Counted from the stretch's first letter, positions 24,149 through 37,200 are shown. The stretch: 64,000 nt of DNA from Allium sativum (GCA_030737875.1 CM060915.1:898817177-898881176), one strand, 5' to 3'. Translations and numbers: made by a program. The notes: generated by a model from the sequence alone, not told the origin.

Positions 24149-24232
24149 CTTTGGGATCCACTCCGCCATTTTATTTTCTGAATTTCTGAATAGCATGGCT
24201 TTGCCCGCACTTCCAACGCAGTCATCTCCACG
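24149..24232 (-). other. 84-nt exon-like block, A 3' LTR
   Basis: In element sense the block follows AATATGAACAG (acceptor-like) and ends CCCAAAG before GTGAGAAT (donor-like). The donor lies inside a 23-nt palindrome with 11-bp arms (24130-24152). The matching blocks at 32204-32287, 43326-43409 and 52071-52154 are also exactly 84 nt, although A and B share little sequence in them beyond the last dozen bases. Confidence 0.5.
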
Positions 24233-24876
24233 CTGTTCATATTAAAATCACATTTTTTTTTAATATGATATTCTATACATTAAAAATCATATTTTTAATA
24301 CTCTACTAATATAAAAATCATATTATTTATTCTTCTAAAAATATTATTTCACATATACTATAAAAATTATATTTTTATCTTTCTAAAAATAATCTCAGAA
24401 CTCGATAAAAATTCTTTTTTTTTTAGCTTTCTAAAAATCATATCATACATACGAAAAAAATACATTTTTATCGAAGTAAAAATCGTATTTTTATCAAACC
24501 AAAAATCATTTCTTTTCTAATTCAAAAATCTGATCTTTCTTTGTATATAAATTCTATCATTTTCAAATTAAAAATCATTTCTTTATGTGATGAAAAATCA
24601 CTTCTTTGTGTGATGAAAAAATCATTTCTTTATGTGATGAAAAATCATTTCATTTCATTAGTAACAATTTAATCTTCTTCTACACTAAGCAAAATCACTT
24701 CTTTTCTATATTGTTGTCCACATAAATAAAGATCCAACCTTTATACTCTATGAATATATATATATATACACATATATATAAATCCATTGTTATTCATAAA
24801 ATAAAAACTGATTTAAAACTATGTTTTTAACTTAAACTAAAATCAGATTAAAAGTAAAGTATATAAAAAAACTCAC
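24233..24876 (-). other. Intron-like AT-rich stretch, A 3' LTR (644 nt)
   Basis: In element sense it begins GTGAGT after AATAAAG and ends AACAG. It is rich in A and T as plant introns are, and includes about 24-bp tandem repeats with GTGATGAAAAATCA (24575-24660). The homologue in the other A LTR is 32288-32930; in B it is 727 nt. Splicing is inferred, not shown. Confidence 0.45.
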
Positions 24877-25270
24877 CTTTATTGGTTAATTATCGAATCT
24901 TGCGCCGGAAGGGGTCCACGTCGGAGGGGGGAGGGGGGTTCAGAGTGCAGCGAGGTCGAGCTCAGGCGGGGCGTGGTAGTTGTTGACCAGCGCAGGCAGT
25001 GGGGGTTTGTTCTGGTGGTGGCGGCTTGGGGCTACGGGCCTGGACAGGGGCTTCGGGTTTACTGAGAGAGGAGAGCAGGAGGGGCGCGGTTGTTCTCGTC
25101 GGAAGGAAGGAAGGAGGGAGAATCGAGAAGAGGGAGGCGCTAGGGAGGGGGTCTGTCGCGATAGGGGGGAGGGGGGGGGGGGGGTGGTCGGCGAGGTCTG
25201 GCGGAGGAGTAGTCGCCTTCTTCCCTTTTTTTTTTTTTTTTTCGATCTGAATCAAACTGAAAAGGGGGGG
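24877..25270 (-). promoter_or_regulatory. GC-rich leader of the A 3' LTR
   Basis: A sharply GC-rich island, C-rich in element sense, sits about 0.95 kb from the LTR start, between AT-rich flanks. Long G runs on the + strand (25165-25183) could form G-quadruplexes. Open frames on both strands (proline- or glycine/arginine-rich) follow from composition. Position and composition resemble a plant 5' leader or first exon. Confidence 0.5.
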
Positions 25271-26203
25271 GCCTGAGCGGGTTTAAGGGGGAGATTTTTT
25301 TTTTATTTATTTAATTATTTTATTTTATTTTTCACTTAAAAGCAACTTTTATTTTCGACCTCAAAACGAGGCCCACCGCCTATCGCCCATAGCGTTTCAC
25401 CCCCATTCCGAACACAATGGGATATGTATCGCCAGCTGATTCGATCGTTACAATCAGTTTCCTTTGAATTTACATTTAAATCACTATATTGAATTTTAAA
25501 CGTACATTTCAAATTACCGGGGCCACATACGAACTCTAAAAATTCTAGAAAAATATTTTCTAGCTTCGTATTGACGATACGGTCCTAACAAAACTAGTTT
25601 CGTCGAATTCTGAGACCGTTAGAAAAATGGCCATTTTCCAGTCGATTAAAATCAACTGAAACTGGTCAAACGCGTTTTCCTTTGCCACGCTCACATATTG
25701 ATTCGAAAAATTATGAAATTTGAAAGCTAGCAATAATTAGACACTGCGGATCCAACAAAACTGGTTTCGTCGAAATCTGAGGTCGTTTGCAAAATTTCCA
25801 TTTTTAAGGGCCTGAATTCCATAGCGACTATTCAGAATTTTCAACTGGACATATCTTTTGATTCTCGCTACGAAATTTTGATCTTTCGGATTCGTTGGAA
25901 AGATATCCACATTTAGATCCTATCATTTTTGGTTTCACTAAAATCCGGATTGTTTTGCACCCGGTATATTCAATTGAAGTTTGAAATCGAATTATCGAAC
26001 TACCGCGCCATTTTCAATTCTATTTATAATTATATATAAATATTTATATTCTAACGACGACGTATATAAATATATACGTCGAATTATATTCAAAATAAAT
26101 TTCTCGTCGATATTATTTAAAATAATTCATTTTAAATAATCAAAATTCGCTAAAATTGCCAAAATAAAAATTTTAAACTGGCCCAGATTTTCGGGTTATT
26201 ACA

Positions 26204-26216
26204 ATCTCCCCCACTT
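26204..26216 (-). other. Polypurine tract of element A
   Basis: The - strand reads AAGTGGGGGAGAT next to the LTR start, preceded by TCGGGGACGAAAAG. Nearly the same sequence precedes the 3' LTRs of B and G. Confidence 0.9.
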
Positions 26217-27106
26217 AAAACTTTTCGTCCCCGAAAAGGAACAAAGTCGAAAGCGGTTTGATTAATCAACTCTACTTTCAATTTGGCTTCCATTCTCCAA
26301 CTTTTCAGTTTCTGAGAATTTTTAAAATTTCAAAAATTTGGCTAACACCCTAAATTTTCGAAAAATTTCGCCATAACCTCCCCTGCACCGGGAGCATCGG
26401 GGAATTTCAAATAGCTTCCCCGGTCCTTCAGATCTCAAAAAGAAAAAGAAAAAGAAAAAGCCAAGCGGCTAGCCAATAGGCTCACAAAATCATCATCACC
26501 CAAACAAAACAGGAAATTACGTAGTAAACATGTACCTATTTGTCGGGCAAACAAATTTTATTCTCTGCTCTAGCCTCCTTGCTATGACCTGTTCAATGAT
26601 AGATATGTATATGCAAGCAAATGCGACCAATTTTCAATACAGTTCAATATTTGATTCGATTAGGCATAATGATTCAAAATTATCAAACAAATAAACAAAC
26701 AACACAAACATCAATCAATTAGTGACCTTAACGTTTCAAATTGATAATTTTACTATCTATAAAGAAAATCACGTTTTGATGCCAAATCACAACAATGTAT
26801 TCTAACTATATAAGTTTTGGTTCTCACACCAGCCTAATGGAAATATATAGATATCACACCTTCGTCACTCGAAAATAAATACTGGTAACGCTGCAGCATT
26901 ATCAGAATCATCCCCGGGCAACTAGAATGTGATTCTATATCTACCCAATATATTAAAACTTTGAGTATACGTTTGCAAGGCGTATATGCAAATTCTTTAT
27001 ATATTGAATTGTCCAAAATCAATATAAATAACTAATCAAATACGAATAATTGATTTTAAATTTTCAAAACAAAATTTGTTTTCACTTGAAAAATATACTC
27101 TTCACA

Positions 27107-27171
27107 CTCGTTCTAGGATACTACTGATCCTATCTCTAACGAGTCATTCTCGTTGGATATTACTAATCCAA
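27107..27171 (-). ncRNA. Tandem hairpins downstream of the PBS, element A
   Basis: In element sense, TTGGAT-loop-ATCCAA is followed by CTCGTT...TAGGAT-CAGTAGT-ATCCTA...AACGAG. Both stems are present in B (49143-49207) with similar 7-nt loops. Position between PBS and coding start is where retroviral packaging and dimerisation signals lie; that role is inferred. Confidence 0.45.
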
Positions 27172-27231
27172 TTTCTGATGAATTCTTTCGTATGGTTATA
27201 ATGTGCCTTGTTCTCTGCTTTGTAAACCAAA

Positions 27232-27243
27232 GCTCTGATACCA
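27232..27243 (-). other. Primer binding site of A (tRNA-iMet)
   Basis: The - strand reads TGGTATCAGAGC, two bases from the end of the 5' LTR. Confidence 0.95.
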
Positions 27244-30200
27244 ACTGTGACGAGAGGGAATTTCGCTCGGTCCGAACCAGTCGCTAAACCGATCCAGACC
27301 GTTCGAAAACGCCCTATCGTTTGAGAACACGACAAATCAGAACGCAGACGGAAGAACATTTCATTGTATATTACAACAATGCATCAGATTACAAGAATAT
27401 ACAGAGTACAAATGAATATTACACAGAAATATCAGAGATTTAAATTACATTTAAATACATAGCAGCGGAAAATAATACAATACACAACTAGAAGAGATAT
27501 ACGGATACAAAGCTTTCCGGATATCATTCCAGCTGTAAACCAGGATCCTGTGAATATAAATCTGCAAAACCAAAACTACTAGCTGCCCGTGTCAAAATAA
27601 GGGCACCCAGAGTTTAGGTTAAAACAATAAACTCCAGGTCAGTCATGGGACTGGTGTGAGAACTAAAACAGTTAATAATCTTTATTTTAAAGCTAGGTAA
27701 ATCAAGGGACCACACCGTATAACACGGAACGAGTTTCCTCCCAAGAATACCAGTGCATAAAACAAACAGCGCAATGCTAAATAAAGAAAAATGAAGCTAT
27801 TATAAGACCCAGTTCCCATCACACAATGCAACGCAAGCCGGAGGATAGGGTTTTTACCTTATAATAGCCAAGAATGCTTGATACGTTTAAAACAAATCGT
27901 TTGATACTATTATAAGTGCATAGTGTATAAAACAACTTCAAATCATAAGTATCAATCATAGACGGCATAAGTGCCCCATCCCACTATGTCGCCATACTAG
28001 GCTCTACAAATGAAACCGCAAATGTCACGTATTTGGAAATTGGATTTCCATCTATGAACTGAGGCAAAAGATAGTCCTCAACCGATTCGAGACGCTCTAG
28101 CCCGCCCCTCAGGCAAGTACTCAGTCAAGCCTTGGATCCTCAGGGCCAGTCCACCGATGTGGATTAAACTTAAACCCCGAACATGCGTCTCCCCACCCTA
28201 TGGGGTGTAAGTCTGGTCCGTCTGCCGACCAGAATGCATCGGCCGAAACCGATATAACCGAGGCGCCTCGCAACAGCAACAACCACATAAGTCAAACTCG
28301 TCAGGGCGTGTAAAACCACTGACGCCACTTCTAGCTAGAAAGAAACGCATGCCCTCCCTGACGTCCTCTCCCGTTTTTGGTTCACAACCGGGGTGCGAGG
28401 CTCGCGAATTCACGTTACACAAAGCTGTGCCACACAGGCTGTGCTTTGATCATCACCACAAGACTTTGCTTTTCAATAGAAGCCTCGATCAATTGCCACT
28501 TAGGCATGCCACACAGGCAATTCACTCCATGCGTTTGATATCCATCAACATATAACCCCTGAGCTCGTACGTCTCAGAGAAGGGCGTTAAGCAAGAGAAT
28601 AAATCCTCCGCCGCCAAACAGATATATATTTAATAGAGATCAATCGCACGGACTAAAATCCAATGTCAGACACACAGTCCATTTACAAGTCCGTTCTGGG
28701 TCTGAACGAAACCGGAGGCACCTAGTACCCCGCATATCCATCGATCTCCAAGCACGTCTGGACGATCACTAACTGTTTCCATCTTCTTGGGTGTACAGCC
28801 CAATCAAGATCATCAGTAATTATCCAAACGACGTGAAGACTTCCGGTCTTCGACCACCGTCTTCATCTTCGACACCACGTCGAATCAGTTATTCAGAATG
28901 GAATAAACCCGGTCTTTCTGAATAACTCGCGTATATATTATAAAAGTGTTACACAAACACAACATACGCCTCATTCCAATTCAGAATATTCTTTTATTCA
29001 AATATTCCTATACTTTGGGAAAAGTTCCCATTAATTTTATCCAAGATAAATTCTTTAAATTTATTCTTTAATCTCCTTTGAATATCAATTCAAACTAGTC
29101 GGGATTAGCGAACCACACCGAAGTAATTATTTATTTTATTTCCCAATCCCAACCTATTCATCCCATGAAGTAAAACTGGTAATACTTCGTATCTAACACC
29201 ACAGTGTTATCGGTAAATTCAATTACCATTTCACGTTCAAATCTAATTAAAGATTTAACCATCGCCTGGAGCAAAACTGGTGATACTCCATTTTCGATCA
29301 TCTCAATCTAATTAAAGATTCATTAAAACTCCACTTAGTTTTAATCTTTAACTGGGTTAAAGAATCAGTGTCATTTAAAACACGGTTCACGATAAACCCA
29401 AAATCACATTCCATTAATTATCGGGTTAAAGAACAAGTGTTATTTAAAACACTGTTCACGATAAACCCAAAAATCAATACCAATTCAATTCCAATTAAAT
29501 ATCGTTTAATTGGTACACTTCATTAAATCTAAATAAAAAGATTTAATCTTTTCACAACTGGGTTCAAGAACAGTGTTAATGAAGACACCATTCACGACAA
29601 ACCCAAATCACATTTGATATTAAATACAAGGCTCTGAATAGAAAATATACCGGCTTATATTCAATATCAAATTCTACGACTAACAAATATCGCATTGGGA
29701 ATAACGATATAAATATATATCTTTCAAATTTCCATAACAACACCTATATAATCACGAATTCCAACATCGAAATATTCCGAAGACAATTTTGATTCAAATC
29801 CCCTCCAATGCAATCATTGGAAATTTTGGTTATTTTCAAAACCCTTTTCAAATTCAATTTATTTATTTAAAAATAAATAGAATTATATTTCTAGTTCAAA
29901 ACTAGTTCATTTCGATAAAAATCTATTTTTATCTTTTCAAATATGGAGTTTTTCATCCCAAATCTTCACAAATCATTTCTTATGATTTTACACAAATTAT
30001 TACTATTTTTAATAATTTTATCAAGGCCCGTACACTCGATTTCCAACAACGGCCATCGAACTGCACTTACAGCGACCTTTTTCGAATTTGATTTGGACAT
30101 AATTCCAAATCCAACCGTTAGATTTCCGATTTCTAATATTCGTTAGAAAGCTCTTTTCGATACGAACCCAACGGTTCCGGTTTTAGGAGAATCCGACGGT

Positions 30201-30457
30201 CGGATCTCCCGTAATGTCCGTTTGAAATAAATGGTCGAAATTCACGAACTGCCGCGGCGCGGCGCGTTCTATTCAGGCCATTATATTATATATATAATAT
30301 ATATAATATATACTTCGTCGATTTCTATTTGAAACGAATTATATAAATAGTTTTGAATTCGTTTCAAAAACATTTTCAACTTCCTTTTCAGTTCGAATCA
30401 CAATTGAATTCTTCTTTATAGATTCGTTTTAAAATTCATTTCTATTCAATTCAAATT

Positions 30458-31335
30458 TCAATTCAATTTGAATTCGTTTTCAATTCAATTCATTTCGAAA
30501 TCGTTTCAATTCAATTCATTTCGAAATCGTTTTCAATTCAATTCATTTCGAAATCGTTTTCAATTCAATTTATTTCGAAATCGTTTTCAATTCAATTCAT
30601 TTCGAAATCGTTTTCAATTCAATTCATTTCGAAATCGTTTTCAATTCAATTCATTTCGAAATCGTTTTCAATTCACTTCATTTCGAAATCGTTTTCAATT
30701 CACTTTGAAATCGTTTTCAATTCACTTTATTTCGAAATCGTTTTCAATTCACTTTATTTCGAAATCGTTTTCAATTCACTTTATTTCGAAATCGTTTTCA
30801 ATTCAATTCATTTCGAAATCGTTTTCAATTCACTTCATTTCGAAATCGTTTTCAATTCACTTCGAAATCGTTTTCAATTCACTTTATTTCGAAATCGTTT
30901 TCAATTCACTTTATTTCGAAATCGTTTTCAATTCAATTCATTTCGAAATCGTTTTCAATTCAATTCATTTCGAAATCGTTTTCAATTCAATTCATTTCGA
31001 AATCGTTTTCAATTCAATTCATTTCGAAATCGTTTTCAATTCACTTCATTTCGAAATCGTTTTCAATTCACTTTGAAATCGTTTTCAATTCACTTTATTT
31101 CGAAATCGTTTTCAATTCACTTTATTTCGAAATCGTTTTCAATTCACTTTATTTCGAAATCGTTTTCAATTCAATTCATTTCGAAATCATTTTCAATTCA
31201 ATTCATTTCGAAATCGTTTTCAATTCACTTTGAAATCGTTTTCAATTCAATTCATTTCGAAATCGTTTTCAATTCAATTCATTTCGAAATCGTTTTCAAT
31301 TCAATTCATTTCGAAATCGTCGATTTCGAAATCAC
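30458..31335 (-). repeat. 27-bp minisatellite array, A 5' LTR (about 32 units)
   Basis: Same unit as at 22323-23275. The 22-bp variants are near 30706, 30860 and 31073. The array is about 75 bp shorter than its partner, so copy number has changed since A inserted. Confidence 0.95.
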
Positions 31336-32203
31336 TTTTCAATATTCATTTTAAAATGAATATAATCGATATAAATATCGTTCACGTCAAAATGGCGTCA
31401 ATCTAATCAACACGGCTTCATAATTTCTATTTTCAAATTTTCTTTATTTTTCAAATTGGAATGAGGCCCAATCAATTACCATATAAAATTAATTATATGG
31501 ATTTCCATACAACACATGTATATAATAGCAACGATAAATAATCAACCATCAACCAAAGTGCACTACACTGTATAAGCATCAAATATAGATATTCAACGCT
31601 TATAACAGCCTGTCAATCAATCGATCGACATATTTAATCAATCAGGATGAGTGAAATTCATATTTCATCCCAACACCCGTGTGGGGTTTCAAACAATCAA
31701 ACACAGATTTTAGTTGTGCAGTTGGGCGATGTGTAAAATTTATCGTCCCAATCAATGTCATTCAAATAGGTGTACATAAACAAACCGTCTGGTTTGTAAA
31801 TGAATATTTATTTATTCACATTCACGTTAAAAGTTATATTTTTAACGATAAAACATTTTATTCCAACATATGAATTTCTATTCAATTCATTCTTTAAATA
31901 AAATGACATTTTTATTTTTCTAACACATTTTAGAAAATTTCGGCGGCATAACGGCACGATACTAGAAACGGGACGAGGCCTAGCCTTATCCCCGGTCTAG
32001 TGAAGGCCCACGCCATTCACACATCAATCATATCGATTTCATTTCACCAAACAATCAAATCCAAATCAAATAATCTAACCAACTACACAACCAATCAAAC
32101 AAGTCCATGGTCTGTGGACGGGTGTCGGGTGCTACTAAGCACCGTCTGCATCCTAGTATATATATACAAATAGAAATGAAATTGAAAGGTGAGAAATTCT
32201 CAC

Positions 32204-32287
32204 CTTTGGGATCCACTCCGCCATTTTATTTTCTGAATTTCTGAATAGCATGGCTTTGCCCGCACTTCCAACGCAGTCATCTCCACG
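32204..32287 (-). other. 84-nt exon-like block, A 5' LTR
   Basis: Copy of 24149-24232 with the same acceptor-like and donor-like borders; the palindrome is at 32185-32207. Confidence 0.5.
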
Positions 32288-34243
32288 CTGTTCATATTAA
32301 AATCACATTTTTTTTAATATGATATTCTATACATTAAAAATCATATTTTTAATACTCTACTAATATAAAAATCATATTATTTATTCTTCTAAAAATATTA
32401 TTTCACATATACTATAAAAATTATATTTTTATCTTTCTAAAAATAATCTCAGAACTCGATAAAAATTCTTTTTTTTTTAGCTTTCTAAAAATCATATCAT
32501 ACATACGAAAAAAATACATTTTTATCGAAGTAAAAATCGTATTTTTATCAAACCAAAAATCATTTCTTTTCTAATTCAAAAATCTGATCTTTCTTTGTAT
32601 ATAAATTCTATCATTTTCAAATTAAAAATCATTTCTTTATGTGATGAAAAATCACTTCTTTGTGTGATGAAAAAATCATTTCTTTATGTGATGAAAAATC
32701 ATTTCATTTCATTAGTAACAATTTAATCTTCTTCTACACTAAGCAAAATCACTTCTTTTCTATATTGTTGTCCACATAAATAAAGATCCAACCTTTATAC
32801 TCTATGAATATATATATATATACACATATATATAAATCCATTGTTATTCATAAAATAAAAACTGATTTAAAACTATGTTTTTAACTTAAACTAAAATCAG
32901 ATTAAAAGTAAAGTATATAAAAAAACTCACCTTTATTGGTTAATTATCGAATCTTGCGCCGGAAGGGGTCCACGTCGGAGGGGGGAGGGGGGTTCAGAGT
33001 GCAGCGAGGTCGAGCTCAGGCGGGGCGTGGTAGTTGTTGACCAGCGCAGGCAGTGGGGGTTTGTTCTGGTGGTGGCGGCTTGGGGCTACGGGCCTGGACA
33101 GGGGCTTCGGGTTTACTGAGAGAGGAGAGCAGGAGGGGCGCGGTTGTTCTCGTCGGAAGGAAGGAAGGAGGGAGAATCGAGAAGAGGGAGGCGCTAGGGA
33201 GGGGGTCTGTCGCGATAGGGGGGGGGGGTGGTCGGCGAGGTCTGGCGGAGGAGCAGTCGACTTCTTCCCTTTTTTTTTTTTCGATCTGAATCAAACTGAA
33301 AAGGGGGGGGGGCCTGAGCGGGTTTAAGGGGGAGATTTTTTTTTATTTATTTAATTATTTTATTTTATTTTTCACTTAAAAGCAACTTTTATTTTCGACC
33401 TCAAAACGAGGCCCACCGCCTATCGCCCATAGCGTTTCACCCCCATTCCGAACACAATGGGATATGTATCGCCAGCTGATTCGATCGTTACAATCAGTTT
33501 CCTTTGAATTTACATTTAAATCACTATATTGAATTTTAAACGTACATTTCAAATTACCGGGGCCACATACGAACTCTAAAAATTCTAGAAAAATATTTTC
33601 TAGCTTCGTATTGACGATACGGTCCTAACAAAACTAGTTTCGTCGAATTCTGAGACCGTTAGAAAAATGGCCATTTTCCAGTCGATTAAAATCAACTGAA
33701 ACTGGTCAAACACGTTTTCCTTTGCCACGCTCACATATTGATTCGAAAAATTATGAAATTTGAAAGCTAGCAATAATTTGACACTGCGGATCCAACAAAA
33801 CTGGTTTCGTCGAAATCTGAGGTCGTTTGCAAAATTTCCATTTTTAAGGGCCTGAATTCCATAGCGACTATTCAGAATTTTCAACTGGACATATCTTTTG
33901 ATTCTCGCTACGAAATTTTGATCTTTCGGATTCGTTGGAAAGATATCCACATTTAGATCCTATCATTTTTGGTTTCACTAAAATCCGGATTGTTTTGCAC
34001 CCGGTATATTCAATTGATGTTTGAAATCGAATTATCGAACTACCGCGCCATTTTCAATTCTATTTATAATTATATATAAATATTTATATTCTAACGACGA
34101 CGTATATAAATATATACGTCGAATTATATTAAAAATAAATTTCTTGTCGATATTATTTAAAATAATTCATTTTAAATAATCAAAATTCGCTAAAATTGCC
34201 AAAATAAAAATTTTAAACTGGCCCAGATTTTCGGGTTATTACA

Positions 34244-34248
34244 TTATA
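34244..34248. other. Target site duplication of element A, right copy (TTATA)
   Basis: Matches 19106-19110. Confidence 0.9.
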
Positions 34249-34279
34249 CCACAGAGCCAAGGTTATTACTTAAACTTTT

Positions 34280-34291
34280 GCTCTGATACCA
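34280..34291 (-). other. Primer binding site of element E (tRNA-iMet)
   Basis: The - strand reads TGGTATCAGAGC two bases from an LTR-like end TGTAATGAATTG (+ strand, starting 34294). Element A inserted about 30 bp from this PBS, on its internal side. Confidence 0.8.
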
Positions 34292-34293
34292 GC

Positions 34294-37200
34294 TGTAATG
34301 AATTGACTTTTCAATACTATTGAAGCTGACATTTAACCATGCATGCCCAACTCAAAAGGGCACAGGAAAGCAGATATTTATGAGAAAGAAGTTAGAGGGT
34401 GAGAAGAAGAAAGAATTATTAGAATAGAAGACGAAGAGTATTGTATATAACGGTGTTGTATACACAATTATATGATTTTTTGATGATAACAATCAAATAT
34501 ATATTATTATAAATGTGTTTGTAACTGTACTGTTTCATACATACATCACAAAAAGGAGTATGATAATTATATTTAAATAGAATACACCAGTATAGAAATT
34601 CAAATATTTACACAGTGTTTTGTTCAAATATAATATTTTATTTCAATATTTGAACAGTACAATTTGATAACTCCACTATTTGTTTATCTCTGTAATACAT
34701 CACATTGCATATACATTTCATTTACAGATTAGTTCCTCTCTACAAACACTCAATCACTCAATACATTCTTTGACTCAGTTACATATCATATATACACACA
34801 CACTGACACTCTGTTTCTTTGTCTTCTGTCTTCACATCAGCACAGTCAGTCTAGTCATCCATACCTGTCATATACAGAAAAACACACACAGAGTATATGG
34901 AACCGAAATAATATTTAAAATTCATGCAAATATAAATTTTATTTTTAAAATTTTATTTGCCTCAGTTTTCTGGTATGTTTCTCATCATTTTTCATGACTC
35001 GATCAGATTTTTTTTTTTAATCCATCCGACTGTGTCTAGACAGCTTGTGATATTCACAGTGATACACTATAAATACCACAAAGCAATCAGTTTGTTCGTG
35101 TATATATATAATATAGGGACAGGAAAACTTGTCTAGATAGCTGCATATACACATGTGTATATGGATACACGTGTGCACTGCCTTGCCAATCCAGTGTGCA
35201 ACTGAGGAATAGCCACGTGGACCATCTCGACTCAGTGCAACAATGATCAATATGGTCGAGGCAACCCAAAAACATCAAACCATACAGAAAGCATGTAAAA
35301 ATAGCAAATGCAAGTGTACATGGCTCAAACAAGTGCAGCAACATAACACAGGTCGAGCCACTCATGCACAGTATGATCAATGCAAAGGAAATGGCTCAGC
35401 AAATTCATGTGATCAAGTGGACAAGCAGTATTAAGAATTATACATTCGTACACAAGCAGGAAATGGTCAAGCACACACACAATATGTATATAATGACACA
35501 GCAAAACCATGTGCGTGCGCAACTAGCATGAACATGTCCAGAAGTTTTAACAAGGACAAAATGGACTACATAGCAATGTACATGTGTACATGTGATGCAA
35601 AATGCCAATAGACTCATAGGTGGTGCAAGTTCAAAGAAGTGGACATGGCAATGGGCTCAGTAACATGTTTTCTCAAGAAATCCAAAACAACAATGGTGAT
35701 GTACACAAGTCTACAAGCAGGTCAACATGTGAACATGGATTACATGATAGTCAATGCAACTTGACAACATGGTTCAGAGTATACTCAAATATATGATACA
35801 TGGAAATGGATATGACATGTACATCTCGGATTGATCAAATGAACAGAGTGAGTACAGGATGGTCACATACACAATCATTCCAGTTCTTTTTTATTTAAGC
35901 ATGAATTATATCAAAGTAGCAATCATGCGAGACCAACATTTCAAATGAGCAATTACATGGTCAATGAACATCATAGCAGATCATTTATAAAAAAAAAATG
36001 CTCAAGTGCAAATGGGTCAAGTGTAAAGTGCAACAGTGCAACAAATTTCAAGCATGCAACAGCTCAACACAAATGGAAATACAATGGAGCAACCAGTTTC
36101 TGATGCAACTACCAGGATGTCTACAGCAATAAAAATGACAGCATGGTTGAGGATGATCACATGCAAGAATATACAGGAAAAGTAGAAATTCACTTAGGTG
36201 GCAAGAGTTATTTCTGGTAATAACATTTCAATAAGAAGTAATTGTATAGGAGGCAAACAAGAATGATCAAAGGGAAATCTGCAACACAATATATGACAAG
36301 AGCATTGGTAAACAATATATGGCAAGTGTATTAAAGGACCATAAATACAAATCCTTTAATTTCCAAAAACTCAAGATAGGAAAGCAAAATCACTCAAGTG
36401 AATTCATGGTAATGAAGAGGGGGCAGCAAAAAAACTTTTCCAATTTTTTATCAAACATTCATGGCAAGAAAAATTCAAATTTGTTTCCATAATTTCCAGA
36501 GGGTCATAGTGCTTTAAATTAGATCTGATTGCACAAATCATTTAAGTGCTTCCAGATTTTTTTTTAAATAACCATACATGGTAAGTGTTCAACTCATTCA
36601 GGGAATGACATTCAATCGACATAGAAAAGATTTATGGGCTAAGGGAAACAAATGATTTTGTTTCCATAAGTGAGCATTCAATCAGTAAATGGAAAAACAT
36701 CGTTGGAAACAGTTTAATGGAATTCACGCAAGGGGCAACAGATATTATCTTTCTGTTTTACTCAAATCAATGCAAATTGAACTCAAACTATGGTAATAAA
36801 GTAATGTAAGCAATTTAAAGAGCAACAATCAAGAATTTAGATCAATTGACGAACCACGCAAGCAAAAGGGGAGACACGAGAAAAAGCCGAAAATCAGACA
36901 AATCATATTTGCATGAAATCAGAGATTTTTAGGATTTGAAAATCCTATTTAACACCAACCTCATCATCGGCATTTGACATTAAAATCCAAAGCATAGTTG
37001 AATAGAAAAAATTCAGAGAAACTCACATTTCAGTCATCATTTTCGATCGTCACTGAAATTTCAAACCAAATCGAAGCATCACTTATCAAAAAAATTCGAG
37101 CACCAGAGATCTAGTTCATCAAGTTACAAGCATCACGATTTGGTTGGAAGATTGAGAAACCCTAGCTCGGCCGCCATATCTTTTCTGCATAGAACAAATA
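34294..37200 (-). repeat. LTR-like DNA of element E
   Basis: It begins at a TG next to the PBS, so it should be E's 5' LTR on the - strand. The other end could not be fixed; 37200 is approximate. It is AT-rich with many GTGCAA, TCAA and ACATGT words at 35100-36300. Near 37140-37210 the - strand has a GGCGGCC...AGCTAGGGTTT leader-like block, comparable to the leader of G. No coding sequence is supported; the overlapping short frames at 35017-35522 do not look like proteins. Confidence 0.4.

Larger units (their letters stand above)
19111..26203 (-). repeat. 3' LTR of element A (7093 bp)
   Basis: On the - strand it runs from TGTAATAACCCG (26203) to CTCGTCACA (19111). From U3 to U5 it contains two copies of a TTCGACGAAAC-type block (25560-25830), a GC-rich leader, an AT-rich intron-like stretch, an 84-nt exon-like block, conserved hairpins, the minisatellite, a CG-rich and TATA palindrome (22110-22180), and a long U5-side part (19111-22000). 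The last part has only non-conserved short frames. Confidence 0.9.
26204..27245 (-). other. 1042-bp non-coding internal region of A
   Basis: No retroviral domain is found. The half next to the PPT (26204-26620) is nearly identical to B, apart from small indels, and includes two back-to-back AGCC-N4-GGCT hairpins (26459-26482) beside an AAAAAG repeat. The half next to the PBS holds two more hairpins (27107-27171). The middle (26620-27060) has diverged far more from B. A 62-codon frame at 26834-27022 has a homologue in B (49295-49480), but most differences change amino acids, so coding is not supported. Confidence 0.85.
19111..34243 (-). mobile_element. Complete giant-LTR non-autonomous retrotransposon A
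   Basis: This 15,133-bp element is flanked by TTATA. Its LTRs are 7093 bp (19111-26203) and 6998 bp (27246-34243), and the internal region is only 1042 bp. PBS and PPT are intact and adjacent to the LTRs. No gag, protease, RT or integrase sequence is present, so it depends on proteins supplied in trans. By eye the LTRs differ at roughly 0.5% of positions outside the minisatellite, indicating a recent insertion. It resembles large non-autonomous elements (LARDs) in having long LTRs and no coding capacity. It differs in that nearly all its length is LTR. Confidence 0.9.
27246..34243 (-). repeat. 5' LTR of element A (6998 bp)
   Basis: Second LTR of A, same modules as the first. Matching parts: ORF-like block 28198-28422, minisatellite about 30458-31335, 84-nt block 32204-32287, GC-rich leader 32931-33325. 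It is 95 bp shorter than its partner, mainly through fewer minisatellite units and shorter homopolymers. Confidence 0.9.

Noticed and set aside
24962..25276. Proline-rich and glycine/arginine-rich proteins in the GC-rich leader
   Set aside because: Open frames occur on both strands and in overlapping frames as expected from GC-rich DNA; they change between LTR copies by homopolymer length.
35017..35522. Three overlapping frames on the - strand in LTR-like DNA of E
   Set aside because: They overlap each other in different frames, show no domain and fit chance openness of low-GC repeat DNA.
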